From the NCBI RefSeq assembly GCF_004363955.1, contig NZ_SNZR01000013.1:248001-312000 (forward strand): a stretch of DNA of 64,000 nt, in the 5' to 3' direction. Below are positions 1 through 7,856 of the stretch, piece by piece. The notes beneath the pieces are model-generated. The model was not told the origin of the DNA, searched no databases, and saw only the letters and a list, made by a program, of their open reading frames with translations. The translations under genes and the position numbers were made by a program. This DNA comes from Enterovirga rhinocerotis. Lineage in GTDB: Bacteria > Pseudomonadota > Alphaproteobacteria > Rhizobiales > Beijerinckiaceae. How positions within the stretch are numbered: the stretch's first letter is position 1; the number at the start of each line of letters is the position of its first letter.

Positions 1-267
1 GTGGCGCTGATGGAAACCGAGGGCGTCGAGCTCGCCTTCACGGAGGATGCGATCGACGCGCTCGCCAAGGTCGCGGTCGAGGTGAACTCGACGGTCGAGA
101 ATATCGGCGCGCGCCGGCTCCAGACGGTGCTGGAGCGGGTCCTCGACGACATCTCCTTCACCGCGCCCGACCGGAGCGGGCAGGTCTTCACGGTCGATGG
201 CGCCTATGTGCGCCAGGAGGTCGAGCAACTTGCGGCGAACACGGATCTCAGCCGCTTCATCCTGTAG
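1..267 (+). CDS. hslU: ATP-dependent protease ATPase subunit HslU, C-terminal fragment
   Basis: This is the last 88 or so residues of HslU (ClpY), the AAA+ unfoldase that feeds substrates into the HslV peptidase. The window starts inside the gene, so the ATPase core with its Walker motifs is missing. What is visible is the alpha-helical C-domain, with the family stretch [20 protein letters not shown] and the near-invariant C-terminal tail LSRFIL, which inserts into HslV to activate it. The stop is TAG at 265-267 and is followed directly by a family A palindromic repeat. HslV is expected upstream, outside the window. The identification rests on the C-terminal signature and is secure. The first codon of the window is not the true start. 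Confidence 0.95.
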   Translation: MALMETEGVELAFTEDAIDALAKVAVEVNSTVENIGARRLQTVLERVLDDISFTAPDRSGQVFTVDGAYVRQEVEQLAANTDLSRFIL

Positions 268-275
268 CCCTCACT

Positions 276-417
276 CTCCTTCTCCCCTTGCGGGAGAAGG
301 TGGCACGGCGAAGCCGTGACGGATGAGGGGTGGAGACACGACGTTGATGGTTGTGTTTCACCCCTCATCCGCCCCCTGCTGACGCAGGGGCCACCTTCTC
401 CCGCAAGGGGAGAAGGG
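276..417. repeat. Family A palindromic repeat, two inverted halves
   Basis: The gap between hslU and ggt is almost wholly this element. The outer arms at 280-303 and 391-414 form a perfect 24-bp inverted repeat, each arm itself a hairpin around TTGCGGGAGAAGG. Inner shorter hairpins lie between them. Similar elements occur at 24593, 44300 (variant) and 58273. It lies between two convergent genes and could act as a bidirectional terminator or as a folded mRNA end. Confidence 0.85.
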
Positions 418-434
418 GTGAAGGGCGGCGTCCC

Positions 435-2033
435 TCAATAGCCGAGCGCACAGCCGTCCTTGCGCGGGTCGGAGCCGCCCTGCAGCGTGCCGTGCTCCGC
501 GTCGATCCAGATCGCCTGGCCGCCGCCGATCGCGGCCGCGGGCACGACGACCTCGTAGCCGAGCCGCTCGAAGGCGGGGCCGACCGTCTCGCGCAGCCGC
601 TTCTCCATCTCGACCTTCACCGAGCCGCCCGGCAGCGGGAAGAGACGGGGCAGGTCGATCGCGCTCTGAACGTCGAGCCTGTAATCGAGCACCTTCGAGA
701 CGAGATGGGCATGGCCCATCGCCTGGTAGTGGCCGCCCATCACGCCGAAGGGCATCACGGCACGCCCGTCCTTCGTCATCATGCCGGGGATGATGGTGTG
801 CATCGGCCGCTTGCCCGGTGCGATGGCGTTCGGATGGGCCGGATCGAGCACGAAGCTCTCGCCGCGATTGTGGAACAGCACGCCCGTCTTCGGGCTCATC
901 AGGCCCGATCCGAAGTTGTGGAAGATCGAGTTGATGAAGGAGACGGCGTTCCGGTCCTTGTCGACCACGGTGATGTAGACCGTGTCCTTATGCGCGGGCT
1001 GGGGCACCGCCGGCAGGGGGGCGAGCGCGCGGCTCGGGTCGATGCGGCGGGCGAGATCGGCGGCGAGGTCCTGCGAGAGCAGCCATTCGGCCGGGACCTC
1101 GGCCTTGGCCGGATCGGCGAGATGGACATCGCGCGCGGCATAGGCGAGGCGCGTCGCCTCGACCTCGATATGAAGCCGCTCGGGCGAGAGCGGATCGCCT
1201 CGCCCTTCGAAATGCGACAGGATGTTCAGGATCATGAGGGCGATGATGCCCTGCCCGTTCGGCGGGCATTCCCAGATGTCGTAGCCGCGGAAGCCGGTCT
1301 TGATCGGCTCGACATATTCGCCGCGCGCCGAGGCGAAATCCTCGAGCGTGTGCAGGCCGCCGAGACCGGAGAGGCAGCCGACCATGTCCTCGGCGACGCG
1401 GCCCTCGTAGAAGGCGCGCGAGCCGCCCTCCGCGATCGCCTGCAGCGTCTCGGCGAGTTCCGGCTGGCGGTGCAGCGAGCCGAGCGCCGGCGGCTTGCCG
1501 CCCGGCAGGAAGATGCGAGCGGCATTCGCATCGCGCGCGAGCAGCGCCTCCTGGGCGCGCCAGTCGCGGAGGGTGCGCGGGGCGACGGGGTAGCCGTCGC
1601 GGGCATAGGCGATGGCCTGTTTCAGGACCTCGCGCAGGCTGAGCGTGCCGTGATCGGCGAGGAGGCGTTCCCAGGCCTCGACGGCTCCCGGAACCGTGAC
1701 GGTATGGGGCGTCTGGCGCTCGAGCTTCGTGACGCCGATCTCGGCGAGCCGTGCGGGCGTCGCGGCGGCCGGGGCCCGGCCCGAGCCGTTATAGGCGACG
1801 ACTTCGGCGCCGCCCTTCGGAGCGATGAGCGCGAAGCAATCGCCGCCGATCCCGGTCGAGCCCGGCTCGACCACGCATTGCACCGCGCAGGCGGCGACGG
1901 CGGCATCGAGCGCATTGCCGCCGGCGCGCAGGATGTCGAGCGCGGCGAGCGTGGACAGCGTGTGCGAGGTCGCGGCCATGCCGCGTTGGCCGAGGGCGAG
2001 CGAGCGCCCTCCATTCTCGAAATCGCGCAGCAT
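435..2033 (-). CDS. ggt: Gamma-glutamyltransferase family protein
   Basis: A 532-residue member of the gamma-glutamyltranspeptidase (Ntn-hydrolase) family, which cleaves or transfers gamma-glutamyl groups from glutathione and related amides after autocatalytic processing into two subunits. The N-terminal half carries the family signature around EPGSTGIGGDCFALI. The predicted processing and catalytic threonine is Thr351 in HKDTVYITVVDKDRNAVSF, aligning with the TTHYSVVD motif of E. coli GGT. A glycine-rich GVMGGHYQAMGH stretch lies in the small-subunit part. No convincing export signal is seen, so the protein may be cytoplasmic, unlike periplasmic E. coli GGT. The start at 2033 has a GGAGACGGGA ribosome site directly upstream. 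It is transcribed away from the CAP gene 63 nt upstream. The enzyme may in fact be a cephalosporin acylase-like or oxamate amidohydrolase-type relative. Confidence 0.88.
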   Translation of the reverse strand: MLRDFENGGRSLALGQRGMAATSHTLSTLAALDILRAGGNALDAAVAACAVQCVVEPGSTGIGGDCFALIAPKGGAEVVAYNGSGRAPAAATPARLAEIGVTKLERQTPHTVTVPGAVEAWERLLADHGTLSLREVLKQAIAYARDGYPVAPRTLRDWRAQEALLARDANAARIFLPGGKPPALGSLHRQPELAETLQAIAEGGSRAFYEGRVAEDMVGCLSGLGGLHTLEDFASARGEYVEPIKTGFRGYDIWECPPNGQGIIALMILNILSHFEGRGDPLSPERLHIEVEATRLAYAARDVHLADPAKAEVPAEWLLSQDLAADLARRIDPSRALAPLPAVPQPAHKDTVYITVVDKDRNAVSFINSIFHNFGSGLMSPKTGVLFHNRGESFVLDPAHPNAIAPGKRPMHTIIPGMMTKDGRAVMPFGVMGGHYQAMGHAHLVSKVLDYRLDVQSAIDLPRLFPLPGGSVKVEMEKRLRETVGPAFERLGYEVVVPAAAIGGGQAIWIDAEHGTLQGGSDPRKDGCALGY

Positions 2034-2096
2034 TCCCGTCTCCCCGTGCGGCCCATGGCCGCGATAGCCGAGAACGGAACGCCGGACCAGCGGCGA

Positions 2097-2549
2097 TCAG
2101 CCGATGACCATCGCCCAGTAGCGCGTGGTCAGACCGTCGGCCCGCCCGACCCCGATCCGGCTCGCACCGGGCATCAGGAGGTTGTTGAGATGGGCCGAGG
2201 AGCCCTGCCATTGCGCGATGGCGCCGCCGACATCGTTCGCGCCATAGGCGAGGTTCTCGGCCATCGCGCCGCGAAGCCCGAACTGGCGGACCCGGCCGGC
2301 GAAATCGCCGTGAGAGAGCGAGCCGATCCGCGCGATCGACCCGGCCTGATATTGTGCGGCGGCGTTCATGCGCGGATCGATACCGACCGGCCCGCGACCG
2401 TAGCGGGCGCGGATGGCGGAGATCATCTGCGCGGCCGCCGCGGCGTCGGACGAGGCGCCGCGCGGCGCGGCACGGGCGGCCTCAGCCGCTCCGGCCAGGA
2501 TGACCGGGGGCAAGGAGAGAAGAGATAGGCTGAATTGGCGGCGATCCAT
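2097..2549 (-). CDS. CAP (SCP/PR1) domain secreted protein
   Basis: A short, probably exported CAP-superfamily protein of about 150 residues. The N-terminus MDRRQFSLSLLSLPPVILAG has a twin-arginine-like start and a hydrophobic core, so Tat or Sec export is likely. The CAP core follows: an AAAQMISAIRARYGRGPV helix, then a SLSHGDFAGR strand containing the conserved His, then the AENLAYG motif (family GENIA/GENLA), and a C-terminal W and I-G end. A longer frame begins at 2783, but it runs through a palindromic repeat and lacks a ribosome site at its start, so the ATG at 2549 is preferred. The biochemical role of bacterial CAP proteins is mostly unknown. It sits 63 nt upstream of ggt on the same strand. 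Confidence 0.8.
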   Translation of the reverse strand: MDRRQFSLSLLSLPPVILAGAAEAARAAPRGASSDAAAAAQMISAIRARYGRGPVGIDPRMNAAAQYQAGSIARIGSLSHGDFAGRVRQFGLRGAMAENLAYGANDVGGAIAQWQGSSAHLNNLLMPGASRIGVGRADGLTTRYWAMVIG

Positions 2550-2753
2550 GGCGTCTCTCGCGAAGAGGATGGGCCTGATGCAGCATGCAGGCGCAATCCG
2601 GACATCGAGGTGTCCCGGCAGACTGTCGAACAGGCGTTGACGAATTCGGTCTGCCATTCCAGGCAATTGTGGAGAGTTTTCGGAAATCGGGCCGTCTGTA
2701 CGGACAAAGACTTGTCTGCAGCGCATTGGAATAGGCGGCTGAAGCGTCTCCTC

Positions 2754-2867
2754 GTCATGGCCGGGCTCGGCCCGTCCATCCACGCCTCTGCGGCGCGTCA
2801 GACGTCAACGGGGTCGCAGCCGGCACGCTCCGTCGTGGATGGCCGGGCCAAGCCCGGCCAGGACGGT
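2754..2867. repeat. Family E palindromic repeat
   Basis: Imperfect inverted repeat between the amidohydrolase and CAP genes. The arms are built on GGCCGGGCTCGGCCCGTCCA on the left and TGGATGGCCGGGCCAAGCC on the right. It is a single copy in this window. The rest of the 338-base gap 2550-2887 shows no gene and presumably holds the CAP promoter. Confidence 0.75.
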
Positions 2868-2887
2868 GGAGAGAAGGGTCGCCCCCG

Positions 2888-4168
2888 TCAGCGCAGCTCT
2901 TCCTTCACGAAGCGGCCGGCCTTCATGATGGCCGGCATATGCGCGCCCTGATGCGTCAGGAGCGCGAGGTCGGAGAGCGGATTGCCCTCCACGACGATCA
3001 GGTCCGCCTGCGCCCCCTCGGCGATCGTCCCGATCTCGCCCTCCATGCGAAGCAGCTTCGCCGCATCCCGCGTCGCGGATCGGATGACCTCGATCGCCGG
3101 CAGCACCTGGCCGCGGATGACGAACTCCTCCGATTGATGCCGGTGCATCGGCCCGAGGAGGTCGGTGCCGTACGCCATGGTCACGCCGGCCTTGCGCATG
3201 ATCTCGAGCGATTCGAGGCCGGCGAGGCGGACGTCGTCGATCTTGGCGACGGAGGCTGGCGGCAGGCCGAGGCTCGCACCCTCGTTCTTCAGCGCCTCGA
3301 AGGTGACGAGGGTCGGGCAGGCGATGGCGCCGCGCTCCTTCATCAGCCGGGCGGTCTTGGGCTGGATCAGGTTCGCATGCTCGACGGAATGAACGCCGCA
3401 TTCGACGGCCCGTCGGATCGCCTCGTCGGTATAGAGATGGGCGGCGACGTAGGTCTGGGCGTTCTGTGCCTCCTCGACCAGCGCCGTGATCTCCTCGCGC
3501 GAGAAGCCGAGGAAGGCGATCGGATCGGTCGGCGAGGCGACGCCGCCATTGGCCATGATCTTGATGAACTTGGCACCGCGGCGGATTTCGTCCCGCGCCG
3601 CGGCGCGGCAGGCATCGACGCCGTCGGCGATGCGCCCGAGCGCTCCGAGCCGCCGGGCCTGATAGCCGAAATCGCGCTCGTCGACGGGGCCTCGGAGATC
3701 CGCATGGCCGCCGGTCTGCGAGATCGACTTGCCGCAGATGACGAGGCGCGGCGCCTCGATCAGGCCCTCCTCGATCGCCTCGACGAGGGCGTGGGTCGCG
3801 CCGCCGAGATCGCGGACGGTCGTGAAGCCGCGCATGAGCATGCCGCGCATGATCTGCGCCGAGCGGAAGGCGACGATCGCGTCCGGCAGGAGGGCGTTGG
3901 CGCCGAGATCGGCGATCGTCGCGATGACGTGGACATGGCAGTCGATCAGCCCCGGCATCAGGGTCCGGCCGGCGAGGTCGATCACCCGGGCTCCGCGTGC
4001 CGTGATCGGGCGATCGGAGACCTCCCGGATCACCCCGCCCTCGACGAGGACATGCCCGCCGGGCCGTGCCTCGTCGGCGACGCCGTCGATCAGGGCGGCG
4101 TTGGTGAAGAGGATGGGCGAAGCTTGCTTCGGCATGGCGCGATCCGTGTCGAGACCTGTCCGTGCCAT
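2888..4168 (-). CDS. Metal-dependent amidohydrolase (imidazolonepropionase-like)
   Basis: An amidohydrolase-superfamily enzyme of about 426 residues that probably cleaves an amide bond in a small molecule or N-acyl/peptidyl amino acid. Visible metal-site features in order are MPGLIDCHVHV (HxH after strand 1), KFIKIMANGG (candidate bridging lysine), AAHLYTDEAI and HSVEHANLI (two further histidines), and MAYGTDLLGP (the final metal-binding aspartate). This arrangement matches the COG1228 group, which includes Xaa-Pro and Xaa-Arg dipeptidases as well as imidazolonepropionase. No histidine-utilisation genes are nearby, so HutI is unlikely. The ATG at 4168 is chosen over 4195 and 4135 because GGGAG lies eight bases upstream. 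No signal peptide is seen. The true substrate is unknown. Confidence 0.8.
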   Translation of the reverse strand: MARTGLDTDRAMPKQASPILFTNAALIDGVADEARPGGHVLVEGGVIREVSDRPITARGARVIDLAGRTLMPGLIDCHVHVIATIADLGANALLPDAIVAFRSAQIMRGMLMRGFTTVRDLGGATHALVEAIEEGLIEAPRLVICGKSISQTGGHADLRGPVDERDFGYQARRLGALGRIADGVDACRAAARDEIRRGAKFIKIMANGGVASPTDPIAFLGFSREEITALVEEAQNAQTYVAAHLYTDEAIRRAVECGVHSVEHANLIQPKTARLMKERGAIACPTLVTFEALKNEGASLGLPPASVAKIDDVRLAGLESLEIMRKAGVTMAYGTDLLGPMHRHQSEEFVIRGQVLPAIEVIRSATRDAAKLLRMEGEIGTIAEGAQADLIVVEGNPLSDLALLTHQGAHMPAIMKAGRFVKEELR

Positions 4169-4339
4169 GATCGACGCTCCCGGCGCGCGCGGCAAGGCGC
4201 CGAGAAGCGGGGCCGTTCGCCATGCTTTCGCCGCCGATCGGCCCTCGGAGGGCCGCTTTGGGGGTCGAATCTCCGGCTCAGCGTCCAGCCGCTTCCGATC
4301 CGTCAGCCCCCCTGGATCGGAGGCTCCGCGACGAGTTAA

Positions 4340-4365
4340 GGCCGCCTCGCGAGAGGCGGCCTTTT
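4340..4365. terminator. Strong stem-loop terminator between LDT and amidohydrolase genes
   Basis: A perfect 9-bp stem GGCCGCCTC/GAGGCGGCC closes a GCGA loop and is followed on the plus strand by TTTT. It begins about 20 nt beyond the L,D-transpeptidase stop (minus strand), where the trailing T-run is shorter (TTAACT). It probably ends that gene. The better T-run faces plus-strand transcription, although no plus-strand gene is seen upstream of it. Confidence 0.65.
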
Positions 4366-4382
4366 CCTTGGCGCAGCCCGGC

Positions 4383-6074
4383 TCAGCCGCCGAGGCCGAG
4401 CGCGTTCCGGACGCGGCGATGGATGCCGTAGACGTCCTCCGCGCTCGAGACGCGGCCGGTAGCCTCGTCCACGCTCGTCGTGAAATAGGCGAGGTGGATC
4501 GGCATGCGCTCTTCCAGGAAGATCGTCCGCTCGCCCCGGCCGATCAGGCTCTTGAGACGCGCCTCGCTCCACCCGTTGCCCAGGATCTTGCCCGCCAGCG
4601 AGAACGGGTTCTGCACGCGAACGCAGCCATGGCTGAAGGCGCGCCGCGCGGAGGAGAACAGGTTCCGGTTCGGAGTGTCGTGCAGGTAGACCGCGTGGTC
4701 GTTCGGGAACATCAGCTTGATGTAGCCGAGGGCGTTCCGCGGCCCCGGCGGCTGGCGCACCGAGGTCACGTTGCCGCGCCGCGTCACCGTGTAGCCGCGC
4801 TTGGCGGCGTAGTCTGGATCCTTGGCGAGCCCCGGCAGGATCTCCTTCCGGAGGATCGACGGCGGGATGTACCAGGACGGGTTCACGACGGCGTGGTCCA
4901 TCGTGTCCGAGAAGATCGGGGTCGGCGTATTGGGCTTGCCGATGATGACGCGAGCCTCGTGAGCCACGGCGCCGTTCTCGACGAGACGGACCTGGTATTC
5001 GGGCACGTTGACGAGGATGTAGCGATCCGCGACGCGCGACGGCAGCCAGCGCCAGCGCTCCATATTCGCGACGATGTCGCCTTCGAGCCGGGGCGACCAG
5101 CCGCTCGGCAGCCGGGTGTCGGAGGCCGAGGCGACGACGGCGCCCTTCGCCTTCACCATGCCGGCCGGCCGGTGCGACCGGATCTCCGCCAGCTTCTCGC
5201 GGAGCGCGCGATAGCCGGGATAGGCCGGGTTGAAGCCCTGCAGGGCCTCGCCCGCATCGGTGCTGCCTCCGACCTGGCTCAGCACCCGCTCCGGGCTCGG
5301 CAGCTCGAGCTGGGGCGTGACGAGGGCCGAGACCCGGTTGGGCTCGAGCCGGCCGCCGCGTGCGGCGCGGGCGTAGAGATAGGCGGCCGCGCTGAGCTTC
5401 AGTTCCGCATCGGCGAGTTCGGCGATGTCGAGCGCGCGCCCGCCGCCGCTGAGGTTCGGGACGGGATAATCGGCCGGGTCGAGCCCGTCCTCCTCGGCGC
5501 GGCCGAGACGGTCGATCAGCGAATCCGCCGCCCGCGTCCAGGCGCCGTCGGCGATCCAGAGCGGCCGGTGATCCGTCGCGGCGTAGAAGGCCGCGATCCC
5601 CTCGCGCTCGCGCGCCGTCACCTTCGGCGGCAGAGGCAGTTGCGGGTCGGCAAGGCGCCGTTCGAGTTCGGTGGCGAAGCGGAGGCCCTCGCCGGCAGCC
5701 GCGTCCACCGCGAGGACGGTCGGCTCGGGAGGCAGGTCTGGACGGATCTCGATGGCAGGGGCCGCGACCTCCGCCTTCGGCTGCGGCGCCGATCCGGCCT
5801 CGACCGCGAGCAGGCCCGGCTCCGGCGGCAGATCGAGGCGGATCTCGGCCGATGCCGACGTCTCGGGCGAAGCCGGCGGCACGATCACCGTGACGTCGGG
5901 CGGAAGCGGGAGCCCCAGGCCGGGCTCGGTCTCAGCCAGCGCGTATGCCGTGGGGCCGATCGCCGTCAGCGCGATCCCGGCCAGAAGGCCGGCCAGACGA
6001 CGGCGTCGGGGCGCCGCAGGCATCCCGGCCCGCATCGCGCCCTGACCGTCACCGCCCTGCATGAGCGTGCCCAT
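4383..6074 (-). CDS. L,D-transpeptidase, YcbB/LdtD-like, exported
   Basis: A cell-wall enzyme of about 563 residues that forms 3-3 peptidoglycan cross-links or attaches proteins to peptidoglycan, acting in the periplasm. The N-terminus has an arginine patch and a hydrophobic stretch (RRRRLAGLLAGIALTAIG) fitting a signal anchor or signal peptide. It is followed by a proline-rich low-complexity region of about 100 residues with repeated LPPEP units. A scaffold region and peptidoglycan-binding-like segment come next. The YkuD catalytic domain is C-terminal, with HGCVRV at about 482-487, so Cys484 is the predicted nucleophile. The size and order match LdtD (YcbB) rather than short Ldt proteins. 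The ATG at 6074 is preferred over 6134 because GGGGA lies five bases before it. It stands alone between two unrelated minus-strand genes. Confidence 0.9.
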   Translation of the reverse strand: MGTLMQGGDGQGAMRAGMPAAPRRRRLAGLLAGIALTAIGPTAYALAETEPGLGLPLPPDVTVIVPPASPETSASAEIRLDLPPEPGLLAVEAGSAPQPKAEVAAPAIEIRPDLPPEPTVLAVDAAAGEGLRFATELERRLADPQLPLPPKVTAREREGIAAFYAATDHRPLWIADGAWTRAADSLIDRLGRAEEDGLDPADYPVPNLSGGGRALDIAELADAELKLSAAAYLYARAARGGRLEPNRVSALVTPQLELPSPERVLSQVGGSTDAGEALQGFNPAYPGYRALREKLAEIRSHRPAGMVKAKGAVVASASDTRLPSGWSPRLEGDIVANMERWRWLPSRVADRYILVNVPEYQVRLVENGAVAHEARVIIGKPNTPTPIFSDTMDHAVVNPSWYIPPSILRKEILPGLAKDPDYAAKRGYTVTRRGNVTSVRQPPGPRNALGYIKLMFPNDHAVYLHDTPNRNLFSSARRAFSHGCVRVQNPFSLAGKILGNGWSEARLKSLIGRGERTIFLEERMPIHLAYFTTSVDEATGRVSSAEDVYGIHRRVRNALGLGG

Positions 6075-6157
6075 TCGTATCCCCGAAATCCCAGGCCGGT
6101 AGCATTGTCCGCCGCTGCGGCGCTTCGCAATCACACCGATGCAACAGTGCCGCCCTC

Positions 6158-7639
6158 TCAGGCGGCCTCTTCGGCGTCGCCGTCCTCCAGCCCCAGATCC
6201 TTGAGCTTGCGGTAGAGCGTGGAGCGTCCGATCCCGAGGCGTCGGGAGATCTCGGACATATGGCCGCGGTAATGGCTGAGCGCGAAGCGGATGATCTCGG
6301 CCTCGAGCTCTTCGAGCCGCTTCACCTCCCCGGAATCGGCGACGAGCGAGGTCGCGTTCGGATCGCGCACCTCGACCCGGACCACCTCGCGGATGGGCTC
6401 CGCCGGCAGCAAGGCGGGGCCGCTGGGAAGGGGGGCCGCGGGGATGCGGATGTCGAAGCCCTCGACCTGTCCCGCGATCTGCGGGAATTCGGCGAGGGTG
6501 AGTTCGTCCCCGTCGGCGAGGACGACCGCGCGGAAGACGGCGTTCTCAAGCTGCCGGACGTTGCCGGGCCAGGCGTAGCTCGTCAGGAGGGTCATCGCGT
6601 CGGAGGCGATACCGCGCACGCGCTTGCCCTCCTCGGCGGAGAAGCGGGCCATGAAGGAGCGCGCGAGATCGGGGATGTCGGCCCGGCGCGCGCGGAGCGG
6701 CGGCAGCGTGATCGGGAAGACGTTGAGGCGGTAATACAGGTCCTCGCGGAACCGGCCCTCGCGCACCATGTCGAGCAGCGAGCGGTTCGTGGCCGAGATC
6801 AGGCGGATATCGACCCGCACCGACCGCTTGCCGCCGACCGGATCGACCTCGCCCTCCTGGAGCGCGCGCAGGAGCTTGACCTGCGCCGATGGCGGCAATT
6901 CGCCGATCTCGTCGAGGAAGAGCGTGCCGCCCGACGCCTCGACGAACTTGCCGGCATGTTTCTCGGTCGCGCCCGTGAAGGCGCCCTTCTCGTGGCCGAA
7001 CAGGGTCGACTCGACGAGGTTCTCGGGGATCGCACCGCAATTGACCGTGACGAAGGGCTTGCCGCGCCGCTCGCCCGAGCCCTGGATGGCGCGCGCCAGC
7101 ACCTCCTTGCCGACGCCCGATTCCCCTTCGATCAGGACCGGGATCGAGGATTTCGCAGCCCGCTCGGCGAGCCCGATGACGCGCGTCATGTCGGGGCTGC
7201 GCGTGGCGAGGTCGCGGAAGCCGAGCGCGTTGCCGGCCCGCCGGCGCATGCGCCGCACCTCGTCCTCGAGCGAGCCGAGGCGGAGCGCGTTCTTGATGGA
7301 AACCTGGAGCCGCTCGGCCCCGACCGGCTTGACGACGAAATCGACCGCGCCCGCGCGCATCGCGTTGACGACCGTCTCGATCGAGCCGTGGGAGGTCTGG
7401 ACGACGGCCGGAATCTCGATGCGCGATTCGCGCATGGCGGCGAGGACGCCGAAGCCATCGAGGCCCGGCATGACGAGATCGAGGATCGCGAGCGCGAGCG
7501 GCTCGCCCGATTTCATGACGGCGAGCCCGGCCTCGCCGTCCTCGGCGACGATCACCTCGTAGCCGAATCGGCGCACCATCGCCTCGAGCAGGCGACGCTG
7601 GACGGGATCGTCATCGACGATCAGGATGGTTTGCGACAT
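6158..7639 (-). CDS. Sigma-54-dependent response regulator, NtrC family
   Basis: A full three-domain NtrC-type activator of about 493 residues. The receiver domain (1-120) has the acidic pocket IVDDDP and phospho-acceptor Asp54 in AILDLVMPG. A linker leads to the AAA+ domain with Walker A GESGVGKE at about 172-179 and the sigma-54 contact loop GAFTGA at about 219-224, both intact. The C-terminus carries a Fis-type helix-turn-helix (HMSEISRRLGIGRSTLYRKL). It should therefore activate RpoN-dependent promoters on phosphorylation. No histidine kinase gene is adjacent, so the partner and targets are unknown. Starts at 7660 and 7639 are both possible. Neither has a strong ribosome site, and 7639 places the first strand at the usual distance. 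It diverges from pepF. Confidence 0.9.
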   Translation of the reverse strand: MSQTILIVDDDPVQRRLLEAMVRRFGYEVIVAEDGEAGLAVMKSGEPLALAILDLVMPGLDGFGVLAAMRESRIEIPAVVQTSHGSIETVVNAMRAGAVDFVVKPVGAERLQVSIKNALRLGSLEDEVRRMRRRAGNALGFRDLATRSPDMTRVIGLAERAAKSSIPVLIEGESGVGKEVLARAIQGSGERRGKPFVTVNCGAIPENLVESTLFGHEKGAFTGATEKHAGKFVEASGGTLFLDEIGELPPSAQVKLLRALQEGEVDPVGGKRSVRVDIRLISATNRSLLDMVREGRFREDLYYRLNVFPITLPPLRARRADIPDLARSFMARFSAEEGKRVRGIASDAMTLLTSYAWPGNVRQLENAVFRAVVLADGDELTLAEFPQIAGQVEGFDIRIPAAPLPSGPALLPAEPIREVVRVEVRDPNATSLVADSGEVKRLEELEAEIIRFALSHYRGHMSEISRRLGIGRSTLYRKLKDLGLEDGDAEEAA

Positions 7640-7726
7640 TCGGTCCGGGCGGGCGGTCATGAGGCTTTGGGGCGGTGTCCGGATCGTCGGTCATAAGGGT
7701 AAACCCGGTGTTAATTCCGGGGTTCC

Positions 7727-7763
7727 TCCGGACATCGTCGGCGGGCTTCGTCCGATGTCCGGA
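7727..7763. promoter_or_regulatory. Perfect 11-bp inverted repeat between response regulator and pepF
   Basis: TCCGGACATCG at 7727-7737 and CGATGTCCGGA at 7753-7763 are exact inverted copies separated by 15 bases. The pair sits in the shared upstream region of two divergent genes. An operator is the simplest reading. A T-run is absent, so a terminator is less likely. Confidence 0.5.
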
Positions 7764-7856
7764 CGGCCCCCCGCTCTGCCTGCTTCAGGCTGAGGAGCGG
7801 GCGGGACGAGGATCGGCGCCGCCTTCCGAGTTGAAGCCGGGCGCGGTCCGGCCGAT

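Noticed and set aside
351-2528. Long plus-strand open frame of 725 codons opposite ggt
   Set aside because: It is the antisense shadow of ggt and the CAP gene. The translation is Arg/Ala/Gly/Asp-rich with no family motif, as is usual opposite GC-rich genes.
4255-4285. tRNA-like T-arm sequence GGGGGTCGAATCTCC
   Set aside because: No matching acceptor stem, anticodon arm or CCA end could be built around it.
3729-6215. Plus-strand open frame of 828 codons
   Set aside because: It spans the opposite strand of two clear genes (amidohydrolase and L,D-transpeptidase) and has no recognisable domain.
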